Below are positions 10,010 through 21,613 of a stretch of DNA of 64,000 nt, piece after piece. The notes under the pieces were generated by a model. The model was not told where the DNA came from. It was given only the letters and a program-made list of their open reading frames with translations, and made no database searches. Source of the DNA: Blattamonas nauphoetae (Eukaryota; Preaxostyla; Oxymonadida); contig JARBJD010000028.1 in the NCBI GenBank assembly GCA_033064195.1, positions 62,001-126,000 of the forward strand, in the 5' to 3' direction. How positions within the stretch are numbered: the stretch's first letter is position 1; each line of letters begins with the position of its first letter. The translations under genes and the position numbers were made by a program.

Positions 10010-11083
10010 ATGGCTGCGATTGACGAAACCACTGCCACGTTGTCAAGTCCAGACCGATCTGATTTGCCCTGCCCTCATTTGCTTTTTACTGTGGATTGCT
10101 CCCCGTTTCTGAATTGGAGTGAAGATCGACGTGAAACAGGGGGCGAAAAGGCTGTTGTCTTTCGGTCTCTCGTTGCCACTGTGAAGTGTCAGCCTGCACT
10201 GGATACCTCTCTGGAAGCTAAAGCAGTGAATTTTCTCGAATCTGTGATTCCTCAGAATAAATTGTCCGACGATACTTTTCTCGACCGTCTTACATCTTTC
10301 TCTGATGAATCTATGACTGAATTCGTCCAGTCATTTGGGGTGATCCTTTCCTCACCTAATCGAGCGATCATCACAGCAACCTTGGAGATCATTGAATTTC
10401 TGATTTGGTCGTGTTCGTTAAAACTCCATCTTGCCCTCGTCAACGCAAATCTGATCCCTCAACTCATCGACTCTCTCAATCCACAGTCTCTTTCTTTGAC
10501 TGAAGCAGTGGATATCCACACCTCCTTCATGGGAATCATCTCCCATTCTCTCATGCTCACAACTCACTTTTGTGTTGAAAATCTGGAACACGAAGATGCC
10601 GATGAACAACAAGCTGTTCACGAAACGATCTTAAACCAAGTTTTGGTACCTTCAGAGAAGTATATATGCCATTTGTGCGCGAACCGCTATTTCATTGTCA
10701 TTGGTGAGCAATCAAATGAATTCATGATTCTTCTTGCCCGCATCCTCCTGATATCTTCCAATTATCAACCAACAATGAAAGTTATTATTCATATGCCAGT
10801 CACTCTCACGATCCCAAGTTGTCTGACATTCTTCGAAGACGAGAGTTCGATATATCTTTTTCTGGATAACATGAACAATGCCCAGCGGGACTGGAACAAA
10901 CGAAGGGAAGAATATCGACAGAGGTGGAAGACAGTGAATCGAGGACTGCGAATGGAGGGCAGCGAAGACGTGATTGAGGGAAAACTGCGAAACGATAAAG
11001 ACGAATACTTTGGAGGCCGTATTGTTGTCAGATCGATTGATCTGAGCGGTCAGCAAGGCATGAACGCACAAAAACTCGAATAG
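10010..11083 (+). CDS. Array solenoid protein 4 (357 aa)
   Basis: Reads MAAIDETTATLSSPDRSDL, then DCSPFLNWSEDRRETGGEKAV, VNANLIPQLIDSLNPQSLSL, ILNQVLVPSEKYICHLC, TIPSCLTFFEDESSI and MEGSEDVIEGKL. An in-frame codon at 9983 would add nine residues, but ATG 10010 agrees with the 37-base motif spacing and the family length. Unbroken. It lies between a type C spacer (9687-9972) and a type B spacer. No motif suggests an enzyme; a binding role is inferred from the helical repeats. Confidence 0.8.
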   Translation: MAAIDETTATLSSPDRSDLPCPHLLFTVDCSPFLNWSEDRRETGGEKAVVFRSLVATVKCQPALDTSLEAKAVNFLESVIPQNKLSDDTFLDRLTSFSDESMTEFVQSFGVILSSPNRAIITATLEIIEFLIWSCSLKLHLALVNANLIPQLIDSLNPQSLSLTEAVDIHTSFMGIISHSLMLTTHFCVENLEHEDADEQQAVHETILNQVLVPSEKYICHLCANRYFIVIGEQSNEFMILLARILLISSNYQPTMKVIIHMPVTLTIPSCLTFFEDESSIYLFLDNMNNAQRDWNKRREEYRQRWKTVNRGLRMEGSEDVIEGKLRNDKDEYFGGRIVVRSIDLSGQQGMNAQKLE

Positions 11084-12495
11084 GATTCAACAAGAGCCAG
11101 CGAACATTTCGACCGATTTCCAACTTCTTACGGACAACAAACACTGTTTATGTATGGTGTTTGTCGATTCTGGCATCACATCATGGTTTACCCGAACGAT
11201 TGGGATTCTTTCTCGCCTCTCTCACTCGATGGTCGCCACACTCTCCTTCTCCTTCGCCGCCTTCCAAACACGAGTGTTTTTGTTCTCCCGCAACACCTTT
11301 CTACGACCGGCAATCCATCCATTGGATGCGATCCCCTCCCACTCTCCTCTGCCTCCCTCTCACCACCCACACCCTCCCACTCCCCTCTGCCTCTCTCTCA
11401 CCACCCACACCCTCCCACTCCCCTCTGCCTCTCCCTCACCACCCACACCCTCCCACTCCCCTCTGCCTCTCCCTCACCACCCACACCCTCCCGCTCCCCT
11501 CTGCCTCTCCCTCACCACCCACACCCTCCCACTCCCCTCTGCCTCTCCCTCGCCGCCCACGCCCTCCCACTCCCCTCATCACACCCGGTGTAGCGCGTGC
11601 TGGTGGCTGTTAGTTCGAAAACCAGGCAATTTTCACCTCGACTGTCATCCTCGTTCGCTTTCTTTCGCTCTTTGTAAAGTTTTTTGCCGTTCCCTCCTCT
11701 CTTCCTTCGTCACCGTACAGAATGGCGTGAGGGAAAGGGGAATTGGACGTGTCTGCGTCCATCTGCCTCTCTCTCCACTTTCTCATCTGTATGACCGTAA
11801 ACTCACACACATGTTTCTTCGTCTCGTCTGATTCTGTCCCCACTTCTGATTACTGCACATATTGTTCGGATGGTGGAGGACGGGAAAGGCAGAATCGAGC
11901 AGTTCTGGTGGTTGTGACGCAATTCCCTCCGTTCATCCTTTGGAGACAGAAGAACAATCCGACTGGACTTGAAGATTCAAAGACATCAATATGCCTTGTC
12001 ACCAGAATGAAAGATCTGGACATGGACGAAGTTGAAAGAGACTTTGTTCCTGACCCGATTGTTGTCCACGTTCAGAAAGCAACCGAGCCTTTCATCCGCG
12101 TTACATCGACCAACCGCACACCGATGGACACTCGAGGATAATCGATTGAATGTATGAATCGTGTATCCAAAACCCTCCTCGATTTTCATTAGTTGATATT
12201 TGTTTCTTCCTTCTGGGAAGAACTTTCATCACTATATCTTCAATTAAGTCAATTCTCTTTGAATTATCTGTATTGATGCTAACAACCAGTCAGAGCGCAA
12301 AAACAGGAACGACCACGTTATTTCTTCCGATTCTGAGGATTTCATGGACACATGGGATCTGTTGAAGGAGGAATTGATCTGATTCGACCAAATTATGACA
12401 GTGATTACATCGATGTTATGTCGATAGGGAATGGTCTCGGAGAAAAAGCATAATAATGGTGTGATCGATTCTGCTGGAAACTCTGCTGTCGAAGA
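11084..12495. other. Type B spacer, minisatellite, relic, and promoter region of the second receptor gene
   Basis: 11100-11330 repeats the type B 3' flank seen after 7447, 26502 and 28674. 11345-11580 is a second minisatellite array. 11870-12170 parallels 8090-8360 with the same relic frame (LDMDEVERDF, then DPIVVHV). 12180-12495 is AT-richer and probably holds the promoter of the gene at 12496; the CCCATAWYGA element is not seen there. Confidence 0.45.
11345..11580. repeat. Second 38-bp minisatellite array, about 6 copies plus a partial
   Basis: Same unit as at 7594-7799, with steps of 38 bases and a few substitutions (for example a unit with CGCCGCCCACGCC near 11550). Its position after a solenoid gene in the same spacer type shows that it spread with the spacer, with copy number drifting afterwards. 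Confidence 0.85.
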
Positions 12496-15400
12496 ATGAT
12501 CCTCATTCGCTTTCTTGCCACAACAATCACACTCACCATAGCGTCTAGTGGGAAGGAAACAGAAAGCAGATCCCTCCGCTTGTTCCTGGACGAGCACATC
12601 CAGAAGTGGAATTGCAAGAATCAGAACGAAAATGACATTATTCGTCTTCCAAACGGCAAATTCTCTTCGTGTGGATACCCAGTGATTTCAAGGACGTTGA
12701 CTGTGGAGGGACTGAAGACAGAACTCCATATCACTAATGAACGGAACGCTCTCGAAACTGAATCAGAAAATGGCTTTGATTCGTCCAATACTAATGACTA
12801 TTCGCTGCTATCAATCTTCAAGATTCGAAATTCGACTGTTTCACTGACATCACTTTGCCTCAACAGCGACCAACCCTCCTCTCTGATCGCGTCAGTTTCA
12901 TCGTCATTTGTGACAGTGTCGGAGAGTGATATTCGCTCAAACGGGGTGAAATCTCCGTTTGTGATGCTGGGAGGAGTGTTTAATGGACAACCACAATATA
13001 GTGGGAGTTCTCTGCATGTCTCGAAATGTCGTCACATTTCGTCGTCCCTCATCTCCCTGGCGCCCCTTGCCGTAATCTCTCGCAAGTCGCAACAATATTT
13101 CCACTGTGGAGAACCATGGGCAACATATTCCGACGCCAAATTTTGCGAAGAAATGACAGTCACAGCGTCCGAACTTGCGATCAGCGATTCTTGCCTGACT
13201 TTTGGGACTGGCCCTCTGATTGGTTTTGGATGTGGCAAAGACAAGACAGAACGAGGTGGAGAACAAGCAGTCCTGCCTCGGAAGGTGTCTACACTGCTGT
13301 CGAAGAGCCAGATCGTGAACACAACGAGCAAGCCATCTGATTTGATTTTGGACCAAGCGGAAAGGACGGAGCTGACTCAGCGTGTGATGGGCAGCAGTGT
13401 TTGTTTGAGTACGAACCATCTTTGTGGAACAGCGTGTGTGGACGTGAATGCGAATGTGATGGAAGTCTTCTGAGTCTGAACACGTCATTCTCATCGTGCT
13501 TGACCGACACTCCAACCCATCTCAGCGAACACTTCAAATCTCAACAAACATCTGAACTGTCCACAAACTTCTTCAAACTGTGCACTTTTAAAGACTGTTC
13601 CACAGAAGTTCGTGGCGCTGCAATCCATCTCGACATGGCAAGCTCCCTCCGCATCGAAGACTGTTCATTCCAAACGTGCCTGACAACCAGCCAATATTCA
13701 TGTGGTGGAGCCGTTCACATCAACATATCGACAGGAGCCACTTTCATGGCACTGTCGTCATCGTTCGTTGGCTGCAGTTCAGCTAGCGCTGGGTCAATGT
13801 TTCTCCAGACATGTCCGTCGTCGACATTGATCAACTGTGTTTTCATCGACTCCCAAGCATCAGAAGGGTATGGAGGTTGCATTGGTTTACTCGGATGGGA
13901 CCCACTCTCGACGTCATCTTCGATCACCAATTGTCTCTTCGAGAACTGCAGGACAACATCCAACTCCACTCTCTACACGGGAGGGGCTCTGTTATTCACC
14001 AATGCTGTCAGTGTCCAGCTCAATTTTGTCAATTTTCGAGGAAACAAAGGGGGAATAAATCCTAGCAACGATATCCTGATTGCTTGGACGACTCCTTTAA
14101 TCACATCTGAGACAATGGTTGGATGCACGTCAACATCCGACTCACCTCGACTTCGAGTTTTTGTTTCGTGTATGGGAGCAGCAATTGATTCAGAAACAGC
14201 TGAATTCAACCTCACGATAAGCGAAACCATCACGGGAACAGTTCTGGTGCTGCTCGACAATTCTGGTGGGATAAGACAACCAGGAACTGACGATGCTCCG
14301 AACATTGGACGAGTGCTCTCTTTCTCACTCGACAATTCAATCGAAAGCAAGTGTTCTGTTTCACTTGGCGAGGATGGCCTTGTTCAAACACCCCTCACCG
14401 ATTATAAAGTCGTCAAGTCATCGTTTGTCGGAAGCGTCGTTCTCTCAGCCAACTGTGTTCTGGACAAAAGCAAGAAGACTGCTTTGATCACTCTTTCTGG
14501 TTCTGGGATCCCATCTGGCATCCTCTCTGCCACTCTCTCCGACAACACCGTTCTTGACTTTCCATTTCTCCCGCAGCAGACAACATCCGAAGTGTTGACT
14601 GTCCGTCTGACGGAAGACTCGCTCAAGTTCGAAGTTGGAGAGCCATTTCCAATCGTCAGTCTTCGATCGAACACTCACCCAAGCCAGAAAGTCGTTGTTC
14701 CTTGGCAGATCAAGTTTGGTGCCCTTCCTCTTTCTCGCCTTACAACGCTCAAAGAACCATCCTTTGGCGACAAACAGAAGACTGTGAGCGTCAACTTGGA
14801 AGGAGTGAATCTGGAAGGAACTTTCAAAGTGACACTGTCTGTGAATGAAACATCGGACACAGTGACGATTGAAGTTTTATTCAGTTTGTCAGAAGGACAA
14901 CTCCGAGGAGTCCTGTTTGACCATGAAACACCAACGAACATGAACATGTCATACAACACTCGATTTGAAGTGGTGGGAGTGACGAAGGATGGAGCCGATG
15001 TCAACTTTGACTCTGATCTTTCATTCACAACCATTCCTGAGCCACCTCGTCTTTTGACGATGGAATGTGAATACGATGAAGCGATCAAAACTGCTTTGTT
15101 TCGGATGACAGGTCAAGTTTTAGAGACGACGAAGAAATACGAGATTGAGCTGAATGATTCAGGAAACTCAAAGAAAACGATTGAAATGACATTCAACACG
15201 AAATCATCAGAATGGGAAGGATCTGTGATTCTGTATTCTCCGGGTGGATCAGTGGAGCTAGAATATGGGAAGACATACTCAGTGAGTGGATTCAAGACGA
15301 AAGGGGAGACATCACCGCATCCGTATGAAGACCTCACAATCACGATTGAGAACGAGCCAAGCCGATTTGAAGGGGTGTCGTATGTCCTGGATGGAGAGAA

Positions 15401-18400
15401 GACAACGATGATCGTTTCTTTGCAGGCCGAGAATTGAAGGATGGGTTGGGAAAGATTGGAGTTGGGAGAGGAAATTCGAAGTGGACATCAGACACTGAGA
15501 TCGTCTCTGGTTCAGATTTACAATGGAAGGCGGAATTTCTGGTTGGCTTCTCAGAAAGCACGACTGTTCTGAAATATGGGGAGACATACACGCTGTGTGG
15601 ATTGGAAGGGAGTGCGTTCTTCGTGAACGATGGCATCTCAATCACTGTTCCTAGACCACCAGCTGTGACCTCGATGATCCCGAAATTGAACACGGACACG
15701 CACAGTTCGTTCCGTGTTGTGATGTCAGGTTCACATTTGCCAGCGATAGGATCCTTCACAGCGTCATTCTCTGAAAGTGCTGGAACATTTGTGATTTCGT
15801 TCTCAGAATCGTCAGCTTGGAGTTCGGACTGGATTGTGGTTTCGCCGACAAGCCTGTTCGAGTTCAACAAGACATACACACTGACATCACTGATTGATTC
15901 GTCTTCTGGAACTCCTGAACATCTGTTGTGTTCTGGAGTGACGATGTCAACGCCTCTCGGACCAACTTTGACTGGATTGGGAGCTGTTTCTCTGACAGGC
16001 ACTTCGCTTGATTCTGTGAGGATTGTTGTGAATGTTGCCCGAATTATTGCCGACACATTCCAAGTTTCAATGTTCGATGTTGAAGATGAAGCGAAAGTGC
16101 CGATCCCATTGTCGATCTCTTTCTCGTCATGCGATTCGACGGAAGGAGCGATGACACACTCTGTGAGCTGGGACTCTGCGCTGCTGTATGGTCATCGCTA
16201 CGAAATTGCTTCGATGTCGAGTTCGACGATGGCTGTCTCAATTCCGTCACAGCTCGTCTTCGCAATCCCTCTATTATCATCGTTTGACAACGTCTTCCTT
16301 ACACACAACTCCATCAACACCTCCCTCCGCATCGAAATGTCCGGAAACGGCCTCATGCGACGATATGCAGTGACGCTCACGTCTGGCTTCTCGTTTGCCG
16401 TCACTGCGCAGTCTGTCACATCTGCTGTCTCTGAAGAAATTGCACTTGGCTGGCCAGACGGTCTTTCATTCGACACTCCCTTCACGGTCGAATCAATCGT
16501 CTCCACAAACCAAGATTCGAACATTGATATGAATGGCACGCTATCATTCACAACACCAAAGAAACCAGATCCTCTGGTTCTGAATGTGGATGGGCGGACA
16601 GGAGATACGAGTCGGTTCTGTGGAGAATCAACTCGTCCTTGCTCGTCTGTTGAAGTTGCTTGGGAGATTGTGTGTGAGATTGGAGTTCGGACGCCAACAA
16701 TTGGGATTGTTCACTCAGCGACACTTGGATCGCCGATTCGGATTGAGAATGGGATGGTTGCACTTCTGTCGAATTTGGGAAATGTTGAACCGACACTTCG
16801 AATTTCATCATCTACTTGTGAGAAAGCGGAGACTGGGATGATTGTTGTGTCGTCATCGACACTGGAGATTCGAGATGTTGACATTCTGATTGACTCACTC
16901 TCTCCATCGTTCGTTCTCTCTGCACAAAACTCGACGTTGACTCTAAAGGAAGGGTCATTCGTTGGACCACAATCAACGCCTTCTTCGAACGATGAGTTGT
17001 CAGAAGAGATCTGTTCATGGACGAATGGGATTCTTCAACTGGACAACTGCACCACTTCGATCTCAGACACCAAACTGAACCATCTCTCCTTCGGAGCTGT
17101 GAACATGAAAGCGGGGTCGTTGAAAGTGGAAACAAGCTCATTCCACGACAATTCACCGAATCTCTCGCATTTCCCTTCGCTCCGTCGAAACATCCACTGC
17201 TCGGATGGCGGACACCTCGAAATTGGGAGTCTGAGTGGAGGCGATGGAGTTGGGGACAAGATGGGATGGTTCTCTCGCTCTGACTGCACTCTGTCTGGTG
17301 ATGGTGTGGATGTCAAAACAGCGTTTTTTGCTCCAACACTCAGCACCGATGAGTCAATGTCGATGTTCGCAAAGAAAACAGAGACATTCGTGATCACAAT
17401 CGTCGGAACGACACTTATTCCTTGTGGCCTGAAATTGGATGTGTTTGAGAAGTCGAAAGATGGAACAGAAGGACAGTCACGCTCCTTCGAACTGAACTTG
17501 AACTCGACGACTTCGTTCTCCGAGAAAGTGATCGTTCTCTCACTTTCCGAATCGTCGTTGCCCACTTTCTCGAAGTCTCTGGAATGGCGAGGTCGTCTCC
17601 GTTTTGGACGTGATCTTCACACAGCAGACTCGTTTGTGATCCAACCGAACAGTTCCGATCGATTCGCTCAAGCGATGAAAGACAACATGAAATGGTGGAT
17701 TCCTGTGGTGGTCGTTGTTTCTCTGCTGCTCCTCAACGTCATCGTGATTGTCGTTGTCTGCATTCGTCGCAATCAGAAGAAAGGAGGAGATGAGAAACCG
17801 CAACCTCTGTCTGAAATGGAGGAGCAAATTGAAGTGAAGATTGATGAGGATGGATTCGGCACGATCGCTGGAGAAGAGTCCACACAGCCGATTGGGGAGC
17901 TTGTGACAGGAATGGATCAATTGTTTGGTCCACCGACGAAAGAAGGTCAAGCGAGTCGCGGAGGGAACGATGCAGATGTGAGCAAATTGGGGATTCCAGT
18001 GGTTGGAACTGGTGAAGGAGTTGCTGAGACGACAACACTTCAAAAATACGAAACACTGTACGACAAACTGCACACGACGGAACAAGAAGTGAACAAGAAA
18101 GCGATGATACAGTCGATTGTGTGTGGTCTTCAGAACGCTGCTCGGATCAACTCGACAGCTCAACTGTGCGTCTCTGACATCTCGATGGGTTCTGATTGAC
18201 TCAAATGGACAAACTTGGCTGCAACTGATGTCACCATCCAGTCAGATGACTGGGGAAGACCAAAACGCACTTCTGAATCAAACATCGATTCTGTCGAAGG
18301 CTCGTGAGGAAGCAGAAGAATCGAAGAGATGGTCGGCGCCAGAAACAGCGAACAAAGAGACAAACGTCGATCTGAAGAAAGTGTTGGTTTTTCGGCTCGG

Positions 18401-18677
18401 CCTTGTGCTGTGGGAGATAGAGACAGGTCAAGTGCCGTTCAGAGAAGTTGATGCTGTGAACGCGCAACGACAGATTGGGACAGGGATTCTGCCTCGAATG
18501 GAGAACATCAAGAATTCGGAACTTGTTGATCTTCTGACTCACTGCCTTTCATTCCAACCAGACGACCGACCAACACTGGATGAAGTTGGGAAAGAGCTTT
18601 CGGAAGTGTTTGGAGATGGAAAGGGGAATGCTCTCTCCAAAAACGCTGTCGAAGGGCACGTCAAGATCGAGCAGTGA
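12496..18677 (+). pseudogene. Second receptor-like pseudokinase gene, three apparent 1-base frameshifts
   Basis: A full-length relative of the gene at the left edge. It starts with a signal peptide (MILIRFLATTITLTIASSG). A parallel beta-helix-like region follows, with repeats such as YGGCIGLLG, TGGALLFTN and NFRGNKGG that recall bacterial Pmp-like beta-helices. Then come repeated beta modules, a membrane helix near 17693-17782 (IPVVVVVSLLLLNVIVIVVV) and a kinase C-lobe (RWSAPETA, LGLVLWEIETG, DDRPTLDEVG). The catalytic loop is replaced (LTSRWVLIDSNGQ) and DFG is missing, so it is a pseudokinase. The frame changes at about 13445-13460, 15430-15440 and 18160-18190, each by one base with homology continuing directly in the next frame. 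This is either a young pseudogene or assembly indels; reads would decide. Confidence 0.7.
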
Positions 18678-19269
18678 GAACGAGTTCGTCTCTGTTCAAC
18701 TTCTTGTATGGTTCACTTCATTGGATGCCTCACTCTCCTTCACCAACCATCATTCTTCTTGTTTGTGCCATTTCTTCTCGAGTGTATGTTCTCGACATTC
18801 CACTTCATTCGAACATGTCACCGTCAACGACAATTCGCTCTCTCCGCATCTGAAAATTTGTTCAGATCTTTGTTTTAATCTCACTTGCCCTCATTTGGGA
18901 TATGCCGATTCTCCGACACCGTTTGTTGGATTTTTTTGTTCTCATTTCTATTTACGTTGTCTACCTCAAACTTACTCTATTTTCACGACCTCGTCGAATC
19001 ATTCTTTCACCTTCTGAAGACATGATTTCCACCAGTCTGTTCTCGATCTATCGACTGCAACAGTTGGATGGAGACTTCATTCTTCGTGGAATATATATTC
19101 TGTTAACTCAATTCAACCATGTTGGTTTCACTCTATTTCGTGGAGAGTCGCCGGACAGACCACCAAACATGTGGATCAATAGTGTTCCAATGTCGAAGGA
19201 GAATTATGATGAGATGTGTGAAGAAAAGAAAAGAAAACTGGCTCCGATGTTTCTTTTGATTCCTGGCAA
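18678..19269. other. Convergent intergenic region, no gene seen
   Basis: Lies between the stop of the + strand pseudokinase gene and the 3' end of the minus-strand solenoid gene. It is T-rich with no recognisable element. An open frame crossing 18902-19600 is antisense to the minus-strand gene for most of its length and is not supported. Confidence 0.5.
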
Positions 19270-20274
19270 TCAGAACGGTCTCACATTGAATCCCAGACCA
19301 TTCAAGATGGAAACAGAGCCCAAGTTGATTTTAACGCCATCGTGGAGACGGTCGATCCGCACGAGTTGTTCCAGAGTGTCTTCCAGTCCATCCGAAACCA
19401 GTGCGTTGATCATCCGCTTTCCTGATCCGATCACTTCTGGGCCTTCTCTCTTCCACTCTCTCAGAGACTCGGTGAAGCCAAGGAGAACGCGATCAAGATC
19501 ATGTTTGGGTGTCAAGGACGAGAGAACAACGTTGATTGTCAGGACGACTGGAGACGTGAGAATCCACTCCAAAGTTGGGAGATGGTACGGACTGATCTGA
19601 AAGAGGGAGACTACAACACCATCCATCCAACTGGGATACAAGTTGGTGGACACGAGATGTCGATTCTGGCAGAGAAAGGAGATATATGAGGAATGTTGTT
19701 GGATCACCTGTTGAAAGACGAATTCGAGATGATTTTGGCGAGCAGATGGATCATCTAGTTTGAGAGCTTTCAGAGTTGATGGACGAGCGAGGTCGATCGA
19801 TGAGGAGAGAATCCTGTTCAGAGAATGGAAAACATCTTCATTTTCCGAAAGTGGAAGATGTTGTGGTTGGATGATTGCCAAAATCCTCGAAAAGAAGTCT
19901 TTTTGAATGAGACGCACTCGATTGTGTGGCGAAGAAGTCCAAAACGACCGTTCCAGAAAAGAAAGAGCTGCGTTCACAATCTTCGAGTGTGGGGACGACA
20001 CCAGAATGCATGCACTGTCGACGAAGCCTGACAGAGTCCCGTCGGTCGACGGCACAAGTTCAGTGACGATTCGGTCTGCTGCTGCCGAATCGAAGGGATA
20101 CGGTTTCAAATCGTCCAAAAGAGCGACGGCCTCGTCCTGGATAGCATCATCGACGTCGGAATTGTCCCGAACACGAGAGACGATGGAGCCGAAGAGAGCA
20201 GCTTTCTCTTCGAATGGCTTTTTTGATTTTGGAAAGAGGCTTTCGAATCCAAAGAATTCCATCAGATCAGACAA
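19270..20274 (-). CDS. Divergent solenoid protein (334 aa), minus strand
   Basis: A complete single-exon frame from MSDLMEFFGFESLFPKSKKP to LGFNVRPF. It is a distant relative of the array family: FEEKAALFGSIVSRVRDNSD aligns with DEKAVVFRSLVATVKxQPA, ALSFLERSFWTSSPHNRVRL with the MKMLxNLI helix, and SDGLEDTLEQLVRIDRL with MEGIEDVxEQxLQND. The Ser/Thr-rich N-terminal tail and the DCSPFLNW signature are missing. It is the only minus-strand member inside the array and has no CCCATAWYGA element, so it probably belongs to an older subfamily with its own regulation. All-helical, no membrane segment, function unknown. Confidence 0.75.
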   Translation of the reverse strand: MSDLMEFFGFESLFPKSKKPFEEKAALFGSIVSRVRDNSDVDDAIQDEAVALLDDLKPYPFDSAAADRIVTELVPSTDGTLSGFVDSACILVSSPHSKIVNAALSFLERSFWTSSPHNRVRLIQKDFFSRILAIIQPQHLPLSENEDVFHSLNRILSSSIDLARPSTLKALKLDDPSARQNHLEFVFQQVIQQHSSYISFLCQNRHLVSTNLYPSWMDGVVVSLFQISPYHLPTLEWILTSPVVLTINVVLSSLTPKHDLDRVLLGFTESLREWKREGPEVIGSGKRMINALVSDGLEDTLEQLVRIDRLHDGVKINLGSVSILNGLGFNVRPF

Positions 20275-20504
20275 TCCTGAATGGGGTGGAAGAGCTGAAC
20301 TGACAGTTCAAACAGATTGCGAATCTTTGGGATCTTCTACAATTGACAGGATTTGACACGAAACCCATTTCTCGTCTCTGATCGTCTGAAGGATGGTTTT
20401 GTACAGACACCAGCGAAAGAATTCTCCAACAATTCAGAAGATGAATGAGTCAACAACAGAAACAAGTGCAAACTCCCATATCTTTGTTTCTCAATGAACT
20501 GTGA

Positions 20505-20514
20505 CCCTTAACGA
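20505..20514 (+). promoter_or_regulatory. CCCTTAACGA motif, 35 bases before ATG 20540
   Basis: One-base variant (A to T at position four) of the array's upstream element, at the standard 35-base spacing. Confidence 0.45.
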
Positions 20515-20539
20515 GGGTTTCATATCGGAATCATCACAA

Positions 20540-21613
20540 ATGAATCCAATTATCCACACAACAGATGCGTCATCAAGTTCAACACGACCTGATTTGGCTT
20601 CTGCTCCATTACCATTTCCACTGGATAGCTCTCCTTTCCTGAATTGGAGCAAAGATCCAGACGAATCTGAAGACGAAACAGCAGTTGTTTTTCGGTCTCT
20701 CGTTGCCACTGTGAAGTTACAACCTGCACTTGATGACTATTTGAAAGCTAACGCCGTGAACTTTCTCGAATCTGTGGCACCAGAGAATCAAGAATCAATC
20801 GATTCTTTTATCAGCCACCTTGCGTCGCCCTCTGATGAATCTTTAACCGGCTTGACACAGTGCATGGTGGTGCTCGTTTCCTCACCAATACAGCTCATCG
20901 TCTCAACATCAATAAAGATGCTCGATAATCTGATCTGTTCCTGTTCAGCTCAAGTTCGTCATACCCTCCTCAAAGCTGATCTGATCCCTCAACTGATCAA
21001 CATTCTCAATCCACGGTCTCTTTCCTTTGCTGAAGCCGAAAATGTCCACACATATTTCCTTGCCTGCGTCACCTTTTGTGTCATGCTCGCAACTCCGGAT
21101 AGTCTCGAAGAACTCGGAATTGAAGATGGCGATGAACAACAAGCTGTTCACAAGACGGTTTTAAAGCAAGTTCTCATCCCTTTGGAGAAATATAGTAACC
21201 ATTTGTGCGTGAACCGCATTTCGATCGTCGATGGTGACCAATCTGAAGAATTCATGATTCTTCTTGTCCGACTCCTCCAAATATCTCCTTATTATCAACC
21301 AACCCTGAATTTTGTTAATTCTCTGCCAGTATTTCTCGCGATACCCAGTTGCCTGACATTCTTCAACAATGATGCCTCAATTTGGCAGCTTATCTACTTT
21401 GTGACCGTGTTGCAAGGTGACTGTTACAAACAAGGCGGAGATGTTCATCTATCAGGGAAAATAATCATGCGATCTTTGAAAATGGAAGGGTTTGACGATG
21501 TGTTGGAACAGCGACTACAAAACGCTGAAACAGAAGATTTGGGTGAAGACATTGCGATTGATTCGATCTGGTTGAGCATCACACTTGGAATGAACACTGA
21601 AGAACTTGAATAG
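20540..21613 (+). CDS. Array solenoid protein 5 (357 aa)
   Basis: MNPIIHTTDASSSSTRPDL, then DSSPFLNWSKDPDESEDE (Ser replaces Cys of the signature), FRSLVATVKLQPALDD, KADLIPQLINILNPRSLS, VLIPLEKYSNHLC, AIPSCLTFFNNDASI and MEGFDDVLEQRL. It is closest in the array to copy 1 (4557). ATG 20540 is chosen over the in-frame codon at 20501 by motif spacing and length. First gene of the left copy of the four-gene duplicated block; its counterpart in the right copy (34198-35133) is broken. Stop TAG, then the shared 3' block. Confidence 0.8.
   Translation: MNPIIHTTDASSSSTRPDLASAPLPFPLDSSPFLNWSKDPDESEDETAVVFRSLVATVKLQPALDDYLKANAVNFLESVAPENQESIDSFISHLASPSDESLTGLTQCMVVLVSSPIQLIVSTSIKMLDNLICSCSAQVRHTLLKADLIPQLINILNPRSLSFAEAENVHTYFLACVTFCVMLATPDSLEELGIEDGDEQQAVHKTVLKQVLIPLEKYSNHLCVNRISIVDGDQSEEFMILLVRLLQISPYYQPTLNFVNSLPVFLAIPSCLTFFNNDASIWQLIYFVTVLQGDCYKQGGDVHLSGKIIMRSLKMEGFDDVLEQRLQNAETEDLGEDIAIDSIWLSITLGMNTEELE

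Noticed and set aside
12937-13515. Arginine/histidine-rich minus-strand frame in the second receptor gene
   Set aside because: Antisense shadow of a coding region, no domain.
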